Assembly: GCA_029237505.1 (NCBI GenBank)
Contig: JARBAW010000043.1
Span: 1 to 38,907 of the forward strand
Length of the DNA: 38,907 nucleotides
From: Nitrososphaerales archaeon
GTDB taxonomy: Archaea > Thermoproteota > Nitrososphaeria > Nitrososphaerales > Nitrososphaeraceae
Direction of reading: 5' to 3'
A program made the position numbers and the translations under genes. The notes under the pieces are model-generated. The model did no database searches. It saw nothing but the letters and a program-made list of their open reading frames with translations, and had not been told where the DNA came from. This document shows, in pieces, positions 28,365 to 38,503 of the stretch; within the stretch, counting starts at the first letter, position 1, and each line of letters starts with the position of its first letter.

Positions 28365-28523
28365 ATGAAGCACATGCTACGTAAGTGTGGGCATTGCAAG
28401 ATCTACACTCTTGATGAAAAATGTGCAAGTTGTAATAATTCAACTCTTGATCCACATCCGCCAAAGTTTTCTATGGAAGATAAGTACGTAAGATACAGAG
28501 TAAGGGAGAAGCACGAATCGTAG
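28365..28523 (+). CDS. nop10: rRNA maturation / H/ACA RNP protein Nop10
   Basis: Translated by me (52 aa, below the ORF-track cutoff): MKHMLRKCGHCKIYTLDEKCASCNNSTLDPHPPKFSMEDKYVRYRVREKHES. CxxC...CxxC zinc motif and HPPKFS..D.Y..YR typical of Nop10; directly after aIF2-alpha. Confidence 0.93.
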   Translation: MKHMLRKCGHCKIYTLDEKCASCNNSTLDPHPPKFSMEDKYVRYRVREKHES

Positions 28524-28587
28524 TGATCTAAGGAAATACTCAAAAAATCGGAAAATTTGAGATCGTCAAGGAGTACTTGAAGCGGTA

Positions 28588-29010
28588 TTAATGGGTAGTA
28601 TTGGTCATATTAATAGTGCTTTGATTTGCGCTTTGATTGTTTAACACACTACTTGCTGCATCTATGACCTGCTCAAGTGAAGAAGAAGAATTCTTGCCAT
28701 TGCCAGCCGCATCCAGCACTTCCTGCAAAGATGTAGATTGACCTCCGCTAACTGCCTGTATAACCTGGTCAACAGCCTGTGTGGTTGTGTTCGAGCTATT
28801 TGTTACGTTCAAAACATAGGGGATGGCAGTGGTATTAGATGCAGTAACATTTCCAGGTTGCGACAAATTGGCGTCATCAGTATTCGTATTATTGACTACA
28901 ATTTGAGCATGTACACTAGTGTTATATAGTGAATTTTCTGAAACGCAAATCAAAAACAATGCAAACACAGACAAAGCACCATATGCAAGAGTCATTTTAT
29001 TTAGATTCAT
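28588..29010 (-). CDS. Secreted Asn/Ser/Thr-rich protein, N-glycosylation-sequon-rich
   Basis: Signal peptide-like LAYGALSVFALFLICVSENSLYNTSVHAQ, then about 13 NxS/T sequons and three short repeats (AVDQVIQAVS / LQEVLDAAG / LEQVIDAAS). Confidence 0.75.
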   Translation of the reverse strand: MNLNKMTLAYGALSVFALFLICVSENSLYNTSVHAQIVVNNTNTDDANLSQPGNVTASNTTAIPYVLNVTNSSNTTTQAVDQVIQAVSGGQSTSLQEVLDAAGNGKNSSSSLEQVIDAASSVLNNQSANQSTINMTNTTH

Positions 29011-29108
29011 GTAATATTGAACGATTCTCTATATTATATGAATTTCGAAACAATATGAAATTACAAATGAGATATTTCGTAATCATCAGCATCACACTGA
29101 TCTAAAAG

Positions 29109-30404
29109 TTATTCCCAGATTTTTTCACCAAATGTTATTCTTTTGTTAAGCAAAAAGTTGCTCATTGATGCAATACAAACAGCCATCATCAGGGAAACTG
29201 CGTAGTGGATATGCCAATGCTCAAAGAAAATATATGTTAATGACAGCTGAATCATGGCGCCAAAAGCACACAATGCAAGGAAGGAAAAATATTGTCTTAT
29301 CAAATGTCGCAGTGTAAAATTTCTATCCTCAAATGTCCATATCTTGTTTAATAAAAAATTGGTGTGAACTGACATTACTATACCAATTCCAGCAGCCTGA
29401 ATATACCACAGATTTGAAACCACATTTGAGAGCAGAAAAGAAACAATATAGTTCAATGCAAGTCCACTTGCACCGACCGTAAAGAATCTGGCAGTCTTGG
29501 ATAGAAAAGGTATTGATCTATGTTTCTGTTGTTCCTCAATGACCCTTTCAGATCGTGCCTTGGAATTCTTGTTGTGGCGGTACAGACTCCATATTGCACG
29601 TAGATAGTCTGAAATTTGATTTAGTTCTAATTTTCTAAATTTGTGCACGAACCTTTGTTGAAATGGTATTTCTGTGATAACAACAGAATTGCTACTATTA
29701 CTTCTAACCTTTACAAGTATTTCAAGCAGAAGCTGATTTCCCTTACCTTCTATCTCTACATTTTTAACAAGTTGTCGAGGTAATGCAAAACATCGAGACA
29801 GAGGGTCCTGAACATCTGTTATACTCAATCCGTGTCTTGCTATTGTTCTTGCTCCTTTACTAATCATGCGACGTAAAAAGGGCAAATTCTGCAAAGATGC
29901 ACCTTCAATATATCGTGATGCAACTATGATGGAATTAGGATTGTTTATCAATTCAGCAATCAATCTACTCATAATTATTTTGGGATAGGGAAAATCTGCA
30001 TCAATAACAAGAATAAATTGTCCTGTTGATAATTGCATTCCTTTCAAAATAGCAAAAATAAAACTCCCGTTTACTTCAAAGTGATCTATATTAGCGTTGA
30101 ATTTGTCATCAACGTCCCCATGACGCTTATCTGGCATTTCTAATGACTCAGAAACCTCATCGCTAGTATTCCTACTAGTATCTGTGTTATAATGAGCTAC
30201 TACTATTTCAAATGTAATTCCCTTTGGTACTATTTTCTTGATATCTTCTGGCGATTGATATGCAGGCTTTTCATACTGAGTAGGTAGGATTATTGAAAGA
30301 ATAGGAGAACCTAAAATTTGATTATTCCTTATTACGTTGTTATCCTGTAAGTTCAACATAGAAATTAATATGATCTTTGTTTGATATCTTATTAAGATTT
30401 TCAT
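29109..30404 (-). CDS. GT2 polyprenyl-phosphate glycosyltransferase with C-terminal GtrA-like membrane domain
   Basis: SIILPTQYEKPA..., FILVIDADFPYPKIIMSRLI, VASRYIEGASLQNLPFLRRMISKGARTIARH; C-terminal FFTVGASGLALNYIVSFLL...HTNFLLNKIWTF (GtrA). Confidence 0.87.
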   Translation of the reverse strand: MKILIRYQTKIILISMLNLQDNNVIRNNQILGSPILSIILPTQYEKPAYQSPEDIKKIVPKGITFEIVVAHYNTDTSRNTSDEVSESLEMPDKRHGDVDDKFNANIDHFEVNGSFIFAILKGMQLSTGQFILVIDADFPYPKIIMSRLIAELINNPNSIIVASRYIEGASLQNLPFLRRMISKGARTIARHGLSITDVQDPLSRCFALPRQLVKNVEIEGKGNQLLLEILVKVRSNSSNSVVITEIPFQQRFVHKFRKLELNQISDYLRAIWSLYRHNKNSKARSERVIEEQQKHRSIPFLSKTARFFTVGASGLALNYIVSFLLSNVVSNLWYIQAAGIGIVMSVHTNFLLNKIWTFEDRNFTLRHLIRQYFSFLALCAFGAMIQLSLTYIFFEHWHIHYAVSLMMAVCIASMSNFLLNKRITFGEKIWE

Positions 30405-30548
30405 CGCAAAAATTAACAGAAAACTGATAGTTAGGCTTGCATCAAGCTTACATTGTTGTCTGGCACAGCATATTGTTGATGTTCAAACACCTGGAAGTTA
30501 GGACATTTCCGTAATGCTTTATTTTCTGATCTGAATATCGATATCCTA

Positions 30549-31454
30549 ATGGATTCATTAGAGAAAATCAAATTCGATTATCTTGAACAGATAAATTCTT
30601 TAGGTCAGATTTCTTGCAGAAAAAGTTCTGAAAACTGCATTTTTGTTGGATCTGGTGATTCTTTTGTTGCAGGATTGATTGCACAATATATGTCGAATCA
30701 TAGATGCAAATGCTATAGTCCTGCTGACTTGATGAATTCAAAATTTATCGAAAACATGACTTATTATTTCATTTCAGTTTCTGGTAGAACTAGATCGAAC
30801 ATAGAAGTTGCTAAACGTGCATCAGGAGCAGGGCTAAAAACGGTCGCCGTTACATTCAATCCTAAGAGTGAACTGGCCAAAGTATGCAAGGAAATTATTT
30901 CTCTTGAAAAAGTCATGACAAATGCTGCCACAAGTTATTCTGCTTTTACGGCAAATGTTGTCGTATGCCTACAACTAGCAGGAATGTCGATATCTCCGAA
31001 TTTTGATAAGTGGCACAGGAACGGAATGGCTCTTTCCTCAAGATTTCGTCATGTCTATTTTCCCAAGGATGTTTTACACATTTTGGGCAATGGTACTTTT
31101 TATCCATTGGCCATTTATGTCTCACTCAAAATGGCTGAATTCTTTGGAGTAACTTCAATTCCAAATAGGATCGAGGAATTTTGCCACTCACCAGTATTTG
31201 GTATCAAACCTTCTCACACAATGTGGATCTTGGGCCGAACAGAAGATAACACAAGCCATAAACTCAGAAATCTAAAAAACATGTTTAATTTTTTTGAATT
31301 GAAAAATCCAAACATTATTTCGGAGTTATTTGAAGCAATTTTTTTCCTGCAGGGAATTATGTTACGGTTATGTGAAAAACAGAATTTCACTGAATTGAAA
31401 TATGTCCTCATGAAAAAAGTATTAGCAATATCTTCAGATATTATCTATATCTAG
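30549..31454 (+). CDS. SIS-domain sugar-phosphate isomerase-like protein
   Basis: CIFVGSGDSFVAGLIAQYMSN, YYFISVSGRTRSNIEVAKRASGAGLKTVAVTFNPKSELAKVCKEII. Confidence 0.8.
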   Translation: MDSLEKIKFDYLEQINSLGQISCRKSSENCIFVGSGDSFVAGLIAQYMSNHRCKCYSPADLMNSKFIENMTYYFISVSGRTRSNIEVAKRASGAGLKTVAVTFNPKSELAKVCKEIISLEKVMTNAATSYSAFTANVVVCLQLAGMSISPNFDKWHRNGMALSSRFRHVYFPKDVLHILGNGTFYPLAIYVSLKMAEFFGVTSIPNRIEEFCHSPVFGIKPSHTMWILGRTEDNTSHKLRNLKNMFNFFELKNPNIISELFEAIFFLQGIMLRLCEKQNFTELKYVLMKKVLAISSDIIYI

Positions 31455-31679
31455 GCTGCTTGATATAACTTAAATCAATACTAAATGTTAGAAAAAAAAG
31501 TAATTGGATTCATTTTGCACAAGTAAATATTAAAGTTATTTATTACTATTTAATTAATAAAATTTGAAAATCTTTTCGCCACTTGAATAGAAGAATATCC
31601 GAAAGAATCGTCTTTTAAGAGTTAATTAAAATAAAAAAAGAGGTTTGTAGTTCTTTTACCCAGCTGCGTGACTTTGTTC

Positions 31680-32459
31680 CTATTGAGGATTACATCCGCC
31701 GCTTGGCTGACTAACGAAGCAGTTGTTCTTTATCAGTTCATTTCCGTTTATGTTGAGTGGCAATCCATCTGCATTGTTTATGTCGACATCATTCTTCAGT
31801 ACATTGTTATACAGTATTGTGTTCTTTGTGCTTTGGGCATCTAGGAATATACCATTTCTGCTTCCGCCGATCGAATTGGCATCTACTTGTGATTTGTCTG
31901 TATTGACAAGCGTTACGCCTGCTAGATCGTTACCTGTCATCATATTGGCATGTACCTGAGCTCCTATAGATGAGTGAGATGCCACGCCGATTGTATTTGG
32001 TCCAATAAAGTTCTGTTCAACAGTACTTCCAATTGAACCAGTCATGAAGACAGCAATTTTGTTTCCGTCAAATGTTACTCTGTGGATATTAGTATTTTCA
32101 GAACCAGTGATTAAAACTCCTGCCTGGAAATTACGAATAGCTCCAGAACCTTGTATGACCACACTGTTTGAATGTGGTACTGCTACTCCTACCTTAGAAC
32201 TGTTATTTCCTGGTCCACTGATTGAGTATCCATTCAAGTTAATTGTTGTGTTATCGCCTCCAACAATCAATCCATCTCCTGAGCAGACGAGATTTGCAGT
32301 TAATGTCACGTTACCATGAACTACTTGACCGCATGCTGGACTTGACAATGGTAAGTCTTGTGCTAGTGCTGTTTGCATTGAACTTTGCATATTTATCCCA
32401 CTGATAGTCGCTAGTGCTACGAATATTGTTGCTAATATGTAAGACATTGTTTGTTGCAT
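31680..32459 (-). CDS. Secreted right-handed parallel beta-helix (NosD/PbH1-like) protein
   Basis: Signal peptide MQQTMSYILATIFVALATISGINMQSSMQTALAQ, then repeats such as GVLITGSENTNIHRVTFDGNKIAVFMTGSIGSTVEQNFIGPNTIGV. Start at 32459 supported by a TATA element at 32484-32489. Confidence 0.82.
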   Translation of the reverse strand: MQQTMSYILATIFVALATISGINMQSSMQTALAQDLPLSSPACGQVVHGNVTLTANLVCSGDGLIVGGDNTTINLNGYSISGPGNNSSKVGVAVPHSNSVVIQGSGAIRNFQAGVLITGSENTNIHRVTFDGNKIAVFMTGSIGSTVEQNFIGPNTIGVASHSSIGAQVHANMMTGNDLAGVTLVNTDKSQVDANSIGGSRNGIFLDAQSTKNTILYNNVLKNDVDINNADGLPLNINGNELIKNNCFVSQPSGGCNPQ

Positions 32460-32483
32460 CCATAATAGGGCTACATTACTAAC

Positions 32484-32489
32484 TATATA
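32484..32489 (-). promoter_or_regulatory. TATA box of the beta-helix gene (leaderless-type promoter)
   Basis: CTTATATAG on the minus strand, about 26-28 nt upstream of the MQQTMSY start codon. Confidence 0.5.
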
Positions 32490-32575
32490 AGTCGAACTCA
32501 TCTTTCTATTGTAACTAAGTTGCAGTATAAGTAGTTCTTCTACTAGATACAATAAATATTAAATTCTTTCATAAT

Positions 32576-32594
32576 AGTATACTTTTACTATACT
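32576..32594. repeat. Inverted repeat AGTATA-N7-TATACT upstream of the beta-helix gene
   Basis: Direct reading of ataatAGTATActtttacTATACTttttag. Confidence 0.85.
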
Positions 32595-32943
32595 TTTTAG
32601 TAAACTCGATATCAAGCTCAAATTGGAACTCAAGTTATCATATTGAGAGTTACCAAACATCTAGAATTATTATCCAATTTGGAGAATCGTTTAAGGACAA
32701 TGAAATACCTCAATTCATGCTGTTTATAGTCAAAAAAGAACTGAGGTTAATCTATTATCAATAGTCATCAATGATTCACAACTATTCTCAATACGGTATA
32801 TTGAAAGTCATCCATATCGCTTTCTAACTTATCTTATCCTAATGCTTTTAAGAACTCAAATTGTTCATATTAAAGAAGTCATTTTCTAATTGAAAAGAAA
32901 AAATCAACAAGAAATATAAACAATTTTCATCTCATAGGTAAAC

Positions 32944-33972
32944 GTGAAACTGGCCATCGTTGGTGCAGGAGTTGCAGGCTCCTACCTTGGAAATCGCCTT
33001 CAAGAAGAGGGGCACCATATCCAAGTTTTTGAGGAATCAAAAAAGGACGTGCATTGGCCAGTATGTGCATGGGGCGCCTCAAAAAATATGCTTGAAATTT
33101 TTTCAAAGAATGCAGGGCTAGACTTTGAAAATTATATACTTCATCGCGGTAAAAAATTGAGAATGGACCTGCCTGCGAACAATACAGAATATCTTGAACT
33201 CAAGGGTTTGGTCACGTATGACAAGTACCATTGGGAACAAGATCTGTGTAAAAATTTGAACATAAAATACGGCGTTCATTGTACCACAGAATCAGAATTT
33301 CTTAAAGAGTATGACTATGTTGTAGATTGTACAGGACTTCATAGGTCTCTTCTTCCAAGATCCCAAGAAGATTTCATTATACCATCTTACGAATATCTCG
33401 TAGACAATGTCGATGGCATTGAGGAGTTTTACGTCATAGGATACAAAGGGGCACGTGGATATTTCTGGTTTTTTCCATTAGGAAATGGACGAGCCTATAT
33501 AGGAGCCGGTGATATCGATAGAAGATATTTTGGGATATCAGAATTCTTTGAAAAAAATCCCCAAGCCAAGGTAGTGAAAAAAATTGGAAGACCCATAAGA
33601 CTGTCTCCTCCTAAGCGAATGCTGCCCTTCAGCTACACCAACAAAATAGGAGTCGGTGAATCAATAGGGTGTGTCTTTCCTATGCTTGGAGAAGGAATCA
33701 TCCCTTCTCTTCTTTGTTGTGATATATTTATTGAAGTTTTGAATAAAGATCCACGGTTTGACGCGAAACTCTATGAAAAACGAGTTTTGAAAAAATTTGG
33801 ATACTATGACGATGTTTATCGGATTGTCCGAATGAAGATGGACGGCAAGCTGAGTACGATAAAGCATTTCAAATTACTCATGAGTATGTATCGTAATATG
33901 AAAAGGGACGAAAAACGATTTGGATTTGGAATAGATTTTGAACAAATGAACCGGCTATTGAAGGCACTCTAA
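32944..33972 (+). CDS. FAD-dependent oxidoreductase, geranylgeranyl-reductase-like family
   Basis: LAIVGAGVAGSYLGNRLQEEGHHIQVFEES, YDYVVDCTGLHRSLLPR, GARGYFWFFPLGNGRAYIGAGD, MLGEGIIPSL. GTG start. Confidence 0.83.
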   Translation: MKLAIVGAGVAGSYLGNRLQEEGHHIQVFEESKKDVHWPVCAWGASKNMLEIFSKNAGLDFENYILHRGKKLRMDLPANNTEYLELKGLVTYDKYHWEQDLCKNLNIKYGVHCTTESEFLKEYDYVVDCTGLHRSLLPRSQEDFIIPSYEYLVDNVDGIEEFYVIGYKGARGYFWFFPLGNGRAYIGAGDIDRRYFGISEFFEKNPQAKVVKKIGRPIRLSPPKRMLPFSYTNKIGVGESIGCVFPMLGEGIIPSLLCCDIFIEVLNKDPRFDAKLYEKRVLKKFGYYDDVYRIVRMKMDGKLSTIKHFKLLMSMYRNMKRDEKRFGFGIDFEQMNRLLKAL

Positions 33973-34048
33973 CATAATATGCCAGCTTATCGACTCGAGT
34001 CAAAGAACGAACACAATGTATTTGTAAAAGAGAACCCCTAAGTTCCCT

Positions 34049-34483
34049 ATGCTTACATCGTTTAGTTCAGATTGGGTCAGAAGACGCTGGCTTGATTTTC
34101 GTAATGGACATAGTATATACCTTGTTTTTGCAATGACTTTTGCCAATTTCATTACAATCCAGTATCAATTGTTAATTGACAGACTGCCCTATTGGGGCGG
34201 GATTTTTAATAGTATTTGGATATTTGCGATATTGTTTATTCTTGCATATGTTCCACTGAGCATAATATTGGGATTCTGGCACAGGAAAAGTCAATGGAAA
34301 GTAGAACAAGATGCATTGTTTAGGGAAAATAAAGTTGGAGCCATCATGTGGATGTACGTGATTGATCTTATTGAAGGTAAAGTAAGCGAAGAGGACAGAA
34401 AACTGATGAGAGAGGCGCTTCTACGGATTACTAGAGGAGAAACGAGGTTATACAACGTGAAGGATAAGAATAAAGAGAAATAG
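34049..34483 (+). CDS. Hypothetical membrane protein (two predicted TM helices)
   Basis: Hydrophobic segments SIYLVFAMTFANFITIQYQLLI and IFNSIWIFAILFILAYVPLSIILGF, then a charged C-terminus. Confidence 0.6.
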   Translation: MLTSFSSDWVRRRWLDFRNGHSIYLVFAMTFANFITIQYQLLIDRLPYWGGIFNSIWIFAILFILAYVPLSIILGFWHRKSQWKVEQDALFRENKVGAIMWMYVIDLIEGKVSEEDRKLMREALLRITRGETRLYNVKDKNKEK

Positions 34484-34601
34484 TGCAAAGAAACTAGCGT
34501 CAAGAAATTATCTATTTTTCAAGACTCTGACTTTATTTTGAGTAGTACATGGACTAAAAAGTAACAAAAGATGTTTATGATGCATTCTATTCACTATACC
34601 T

Positions 34602-35450
34602 GTGGGCAGCTATTTTGCAATCGTGACCTGCAGAAATTCCGAAAATGAAATTGAAAATGCAATTATTTCGCTTCTAAAACAAACAATCACACCAAAATAC
34701 ATTATAGTTGTGGACGATGGCTCAACAGACAATACAAATCGCATTTTGCAACGATTAAAGTCTAGCAATAATAGAGTCTATTTGATTTCAAATCCTGATT
34801 TGGGATATGATATTGGTAGGGTAGTTAAAAATTGGAATAGTGCAATCGGCCTGGCCAGAAAACAAGGTCTGGAAAAAACTGACTATCATATGATAAGTAC
34901 AGACGATACCCATTATGAAGCATCTTATGCCGAAAAAATAATGCAAAAAATGGATTCTGATGAAAAAATAGCCATATCCTCTGGCAATTTTGACGACAAT
35001 AGTTATTCGACCCCCCATGGCGCTGGGAGATTCGTCAGGAATTCATTCTTCGAAGAATTTCTTGACCTTTATCCTGAAAAAATGGGCTATGAATCTGTGA
35101 TCCTCCAAATATCGCTATATAATGGGTTCAAAAACGTGGTCAATGACAACGCAAGATTTTCACATACCCGACCATTGGGTGCCAATCATCATTTTTACGA
35201 ATTTGGGGCTAGTATGAGAACGCTAGGCTACGATCCACTATTTGTCTTGGGGAGATTTGTGCAGTGCTTTGTTACTGGTCGACCAATGGGCAGAATTGGC
35301 GCACTCCAAATGTTGTATCATTACTTGTCATATAACCCAAAACAAGTCGGATATGATATCATGTATGATCCAGAAATCAGGAAAGCTATTAGAACAAGGC
35401 AGAGGACAAGAATTATGCAAATATTAAGATTAAGGAATACTAATTCCTAG
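34602..35450 (+). CDS. GT2 family glycosyltransferase
   Basis: FAIVTCRNSENEIENAIISLLKQTITPKYIIVVDDGSTDNTNRILQRL; STDDTHYE. GTG start. Confidence 0.88.
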   Translation: MGSYFAIVTCRNSENEIENAIISLLKQTITPKYIIVVDDGSTDNTNRILQRLKSSNNRVYLISNPDLGYDIGRVVKNWNSAIGLARKQGLEKTDYHMISTDDTHYEASYAEKIMQKMDSDEKIAISSGNFDDNSYSTPHGAGRFVRNSFFEEFLDLYPEKMGYESVILQISLYNGFKNVVNDNARFSHTRPLGANHHFYEFGASMRTLGYDPLFVLGRFVQCFVTGRPMGRIGALQMLYHYLSYNPKQVGYDIMYDPEIRKAIRTRQRTRIMQILRLRNTNS

Positions 35451-35575
35451 GAACTATTATTCTTATTAGTGCATTTCATTTCTTAATCGATTATCTAAAA
35501 TAGAATGGTCGACAGTAAAAAATAGAAATTAAAAATAAATGAATATTTATATTTTAAATTTGTTATCTTGAACAA

Positions 35576-36658
35576 ATGAAAATAGCATCAATAGTGGGAG
35601 CTAGACCTAATTTTGTCAAGTTAGGACCTATTCATAAGTCACTAAAAGGTTCAGGAAATGATCATCTTATCTTTCACACGGGTCAACACTACGACTATGA
35701 AATGTCCGATATTTTCTTTACAGAATTTACACTTCCTAAACCAGATGTTCACCTAGGAGTAGGATCGGGAAGTTCTTGTTTCCAAATAGGAGAAATAGTT
35801 AAGCGTCTAGAAAGCAAACTGGTGGAAAAACAAATTGATCTTGTTCTTGTTTATGGTGATACTAATTCGACCTTGGCTGGAGCAATATGCGCAAATAAAT
35901 GTAACATTAAATTAGGACACATCGAGGCGGGACTGCGTAGTTACGATGTTTCGATGCCGGAAGAAAACAACAGAATTTTGACAGATCATTTGAGCGATTA
36001 TCTATATGCTCCAACCATTAATGCAATGAAGAACCTGAAGAAAGAAGGAATACGAGGTAAAATCTATCATACTGGAGATTTATCAGTAGAAATAATATCC
36101 AAGACTAGCTCGATTTGTAAAAAATCAAAAATACTTGATATATTGAATCTGAAATCTAAATCCTACTTCCTACTCACAATGCATAGAGCAGAAAATACAA
36201 ATTCAAAATATCTCTTTGTTCAACTCCTTGAAACATTTGAAGCGCTGAAGGATAGTATTATAGTATTTCCGATACATCCTAGGACTAAAAAGATGTTTGA
36301 ATCGTTTGGGCTCTTAAACAGACTTTTAGAATGTTCTAATGTAAAAACGTTACTTCCAGTAGGATATATAGATTTCATAGCGCTGTTACAAAATTCCCTG
36401 AAGATCGTTACCGATTCTGGGGGAATACAAAAGGAAGCATATCTACTAAAAGTACCATGTATAACCATGCGAAAAAATACCGAATGGATTGAAACCCTCA
36501 AAGGACAGTGGAATGTTCTTACGGGAGTTGATAGCAAGAAAATTGTCAAAGCTATTAAAGGAACTTCGTCTTCCTCCAAATACTCAAAATCGGCGTTCGG
36601 AAATGGTAAGACATCACACATTATTAGCAAGTTACTTTCAAATCTCGCTATGAACTAA
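35576..36658 (+). CDS. wecB: UDP-N-acetylglucosamine 2-epimerase (non-hydrolysing)
   Basis: IASIVGARPNFVKLGPIHKSL, HTGQHYDYEMSDIFF, VYGDTNSTLAGAI, GHIEAGLRSYDVSMPEENNRILTDHLSDYLYAP, TDSGGIQKEAY. Confidence 0.95.
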   Translation: MKIASIVGARPNFVKLGPIHKSLKGSGNDHLIFHTGQHYDYEMSDIFFTEFTLPKPDVHLGVGSGSSCFQIGEIVKRLESKLVEKQIDLVLVYGDTNSTLAGAICANKCNIKLGHIEAGLRSYDVSMPEENNRILTDHLSDYLYAPTINAMKNLKKEGIRGKIYHTGDLSVEIISKTSSICKKSKILDILNLKSKSYFLLTMHRAENTNSKYLFVQLLETFEALKDSIIVFPIHPRTKKMFESFGLLNRLLECSNVKTLLPVGYIDFIALLQNSLKIVTDSGGIQKEAYLLKVPCITMRKNTEWIETLKGQWNVLTGVDSKKIVKAIKGTSSSSKYSKSAFGNGKTSHIISKLLSNLAMN

Positions 36659-36797
36659 TACTGGAACTTGCCCTCCGAATTAAACAACATTCTTGAGTTT
36701 GAGTCATTATAACACTGATACGGTTTGCTTTTGACACTCTTAGAGTTTATCACCATTAACTATTAAATCAAATATCCCCTTACATACAAACAATTCA

Positions 36798-37514
36798 ATG
36801 GGATCACCTTACGCTCCTCGTTTCGGAGTTTCACTTGGGTTAGGTATATTGCGTGAATCATGGAATGCGCTAACTCAAAGTAATATGGAGTTCCCCGAAG
36901 TGTTCGAAGATTATGAAAAATACCACTCAGTTGTGAACACCGGTAATTTGTCAAGGGCTAGACTGGTCGAGGAATGGATTGAACCAGGCACCACAATATT
37001 GGATGTTGGAGTTGGAGACGGAACTGTTTCAGATTACTTGATAAAAAACAAAAATGTGAAAGTGACTGGATTAGATATTTCAGCTACAGCATGTGAAAAA
37101 GCAAGACAACTCGGTATACAGACAGAAGTTCGTGACATTACAGAAGGTCTGGGTCTTTCTGACGATACCTTTTATGATTACATACTCTTGTTAGAGGTAA
37201 TCGAGCACACAGCATATCCACAAATAATTTTGAATGATGCAATAAACCATGCAAAAAAAGGTGTCATAGTGACTATTCCTAACAGTGGTTACATTAAATG
37301 GCGAATTCAGATGTTAAGAGGATATGCCCCACGGCAATCCTTTACACATTTACATTTTTGGTCTGTAAAGGATTTTGAGATCTTTTGTCAATCAGCAAAC
37401 ATTAAGATATTAGAATTTAGAACTTTTTTGCCCGATCATCTAATGAGATTCAAAAATCTACTTGCATGGCAACAATGCTGGTTATTATCACCAAAAGGTA
37501 ACAATAACAAATAG
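36798..37514 (+). CDS. Class I SAM-dependent methyltransferase (MetW-like)
   Basis: GTTILDVGVGDGTVSDYLIKNKNVKVTGLDISATACEKARQLG...YDYILLLEVIEHTAYPQIIL. Confidence 0.85.
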   Translation: MGSPYAPRFGVSLGLGILRESWNALTQSNMEFPEVFEDYEKYHSVVNTGNLSRARLVEEWIEPGTTILDVGVGDGTVSDYLIKNKNVKVTGLDISATACEKARQLGIQTEVRDITEGLGLSDDTFYDYILLLEVIEHTAYPQIILNDAINHAKKGVIVTIPNSGYIKWRIQMLRGYAPRQSFTHLHFWSVKDFEIFCQSANIKILEFRTFLPDHLMRFKNLLAWQQCWLLSPKGNNNK

Positions 37515-37615
37515 GCGGTCCTCACCACGCAATTACTGTATTTTGCAAGCCCTGTGAACTGGTTCAAAATTATTGAGTTAGACTAAATTGTTTAATTTCG
37601 TGCTATATTGAAGAA

Positions 37616-38503
37616 CTAGCAGATTCCTAATTCGCTGTAGACGTTGGACAACTGTGATGCTACGTTTATTGCATCATGTTCTTTTGGAAGACCACGGCGA
37701 AATTCTAGTTTATGATCTAAGACTCTTAATCCACAAGCTAAGGACTGTAAAGCTGTGCTACTAAGATTCTCTAATACAATATCATTGACATATCTAATAT
37801 CTACATATGTCTTATACCTCCTTATGAAATCAGGAATCTTAGCATAGATTATGGGATTCTTGGTCCTGTCAATAACCTCAATTTCGAGTTTAATCTGGTT
37901 CTTCTGGCAAAGATCAAGAGCGCGTTGAATATTTGTAACCTCCGAATTTATTGTAAACGCTTCCTTTAGTTCTCCATCTGGATTACTCTTCGGACTAAAA
38001 TGTTCTGTATCTATGGGAATTGGAATGTGTATACCATTTCTAACTAATGGTAACAAATCTGGCGTCGATACACATACTGCATCTGCCAATTTCTGGGCTT
38101 TTGCTTGACCGATCTTTTTTCTGTATAACATCTTGAGCTTTATCGCTGTATCTGAAATGAGTGATCGGTGGGGAAGCTCGAGTTTCTTTAATCCTCTAAT
38201 ATCAGTTCCATGGTAATGCAAAATTATCTTCTTTTGTTTCAGAAATTTCTTGCGGAGCTCAAACAAAATGTCAATGTATCCGTGTACATGAATTACATCG
38301 ACATTTTCACTTTCCTTAAGACATGTTTGGGCAAATTTTTCATACGTTACGTTTATTAGATAATCTTTATAGAAGTCATAAATCCCATACTTGTCTGCAA
38401 CATCTTTATTCCAAATAACCCTGGCTTCGTGTCCCTGCATTCGTTGATATTTCGAATAAATGCAAGCTACACCTGCTGCATCAAGTATGTGTAAAATGCG
38501 CAT
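37616..38503 (-). CDS. GT4-like glycosyltransferase
   Basis: MRILHILDAAGVACIYSKYQRMQGHEARVIW, DVIHVHGYIDILFELRKKFLKQKKIILHYHGTDIRG, VCVSTPDLLPLV. Confidence 0.8.
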   Translation of the reverse strand: MRILHILDAAGVACIYSKYQRMQGHEARVIWNKDVADKYGIYDFYKDYLINVTYEKFAQTCLKESENVDVIHVHGYIDILFELRKKFLKQKKIILHYHGTDIRGLKKLELPHRSLISDTAIKLKMLYRKKIGQAKAQKLADAVCVSTPDLLPLVRNGIHIPIPIDTEHFSPKSNPDGELKEAFTINSEVTNIQRALDLCQKNQIKLEIEVIDRTKNPIIYAKIPDFIRRYKTYVDIRYVNDIVLENLSSTALQSLACGLRVLDHKLEFRRGLPKEHDAINVASQLSNVYSELGIC

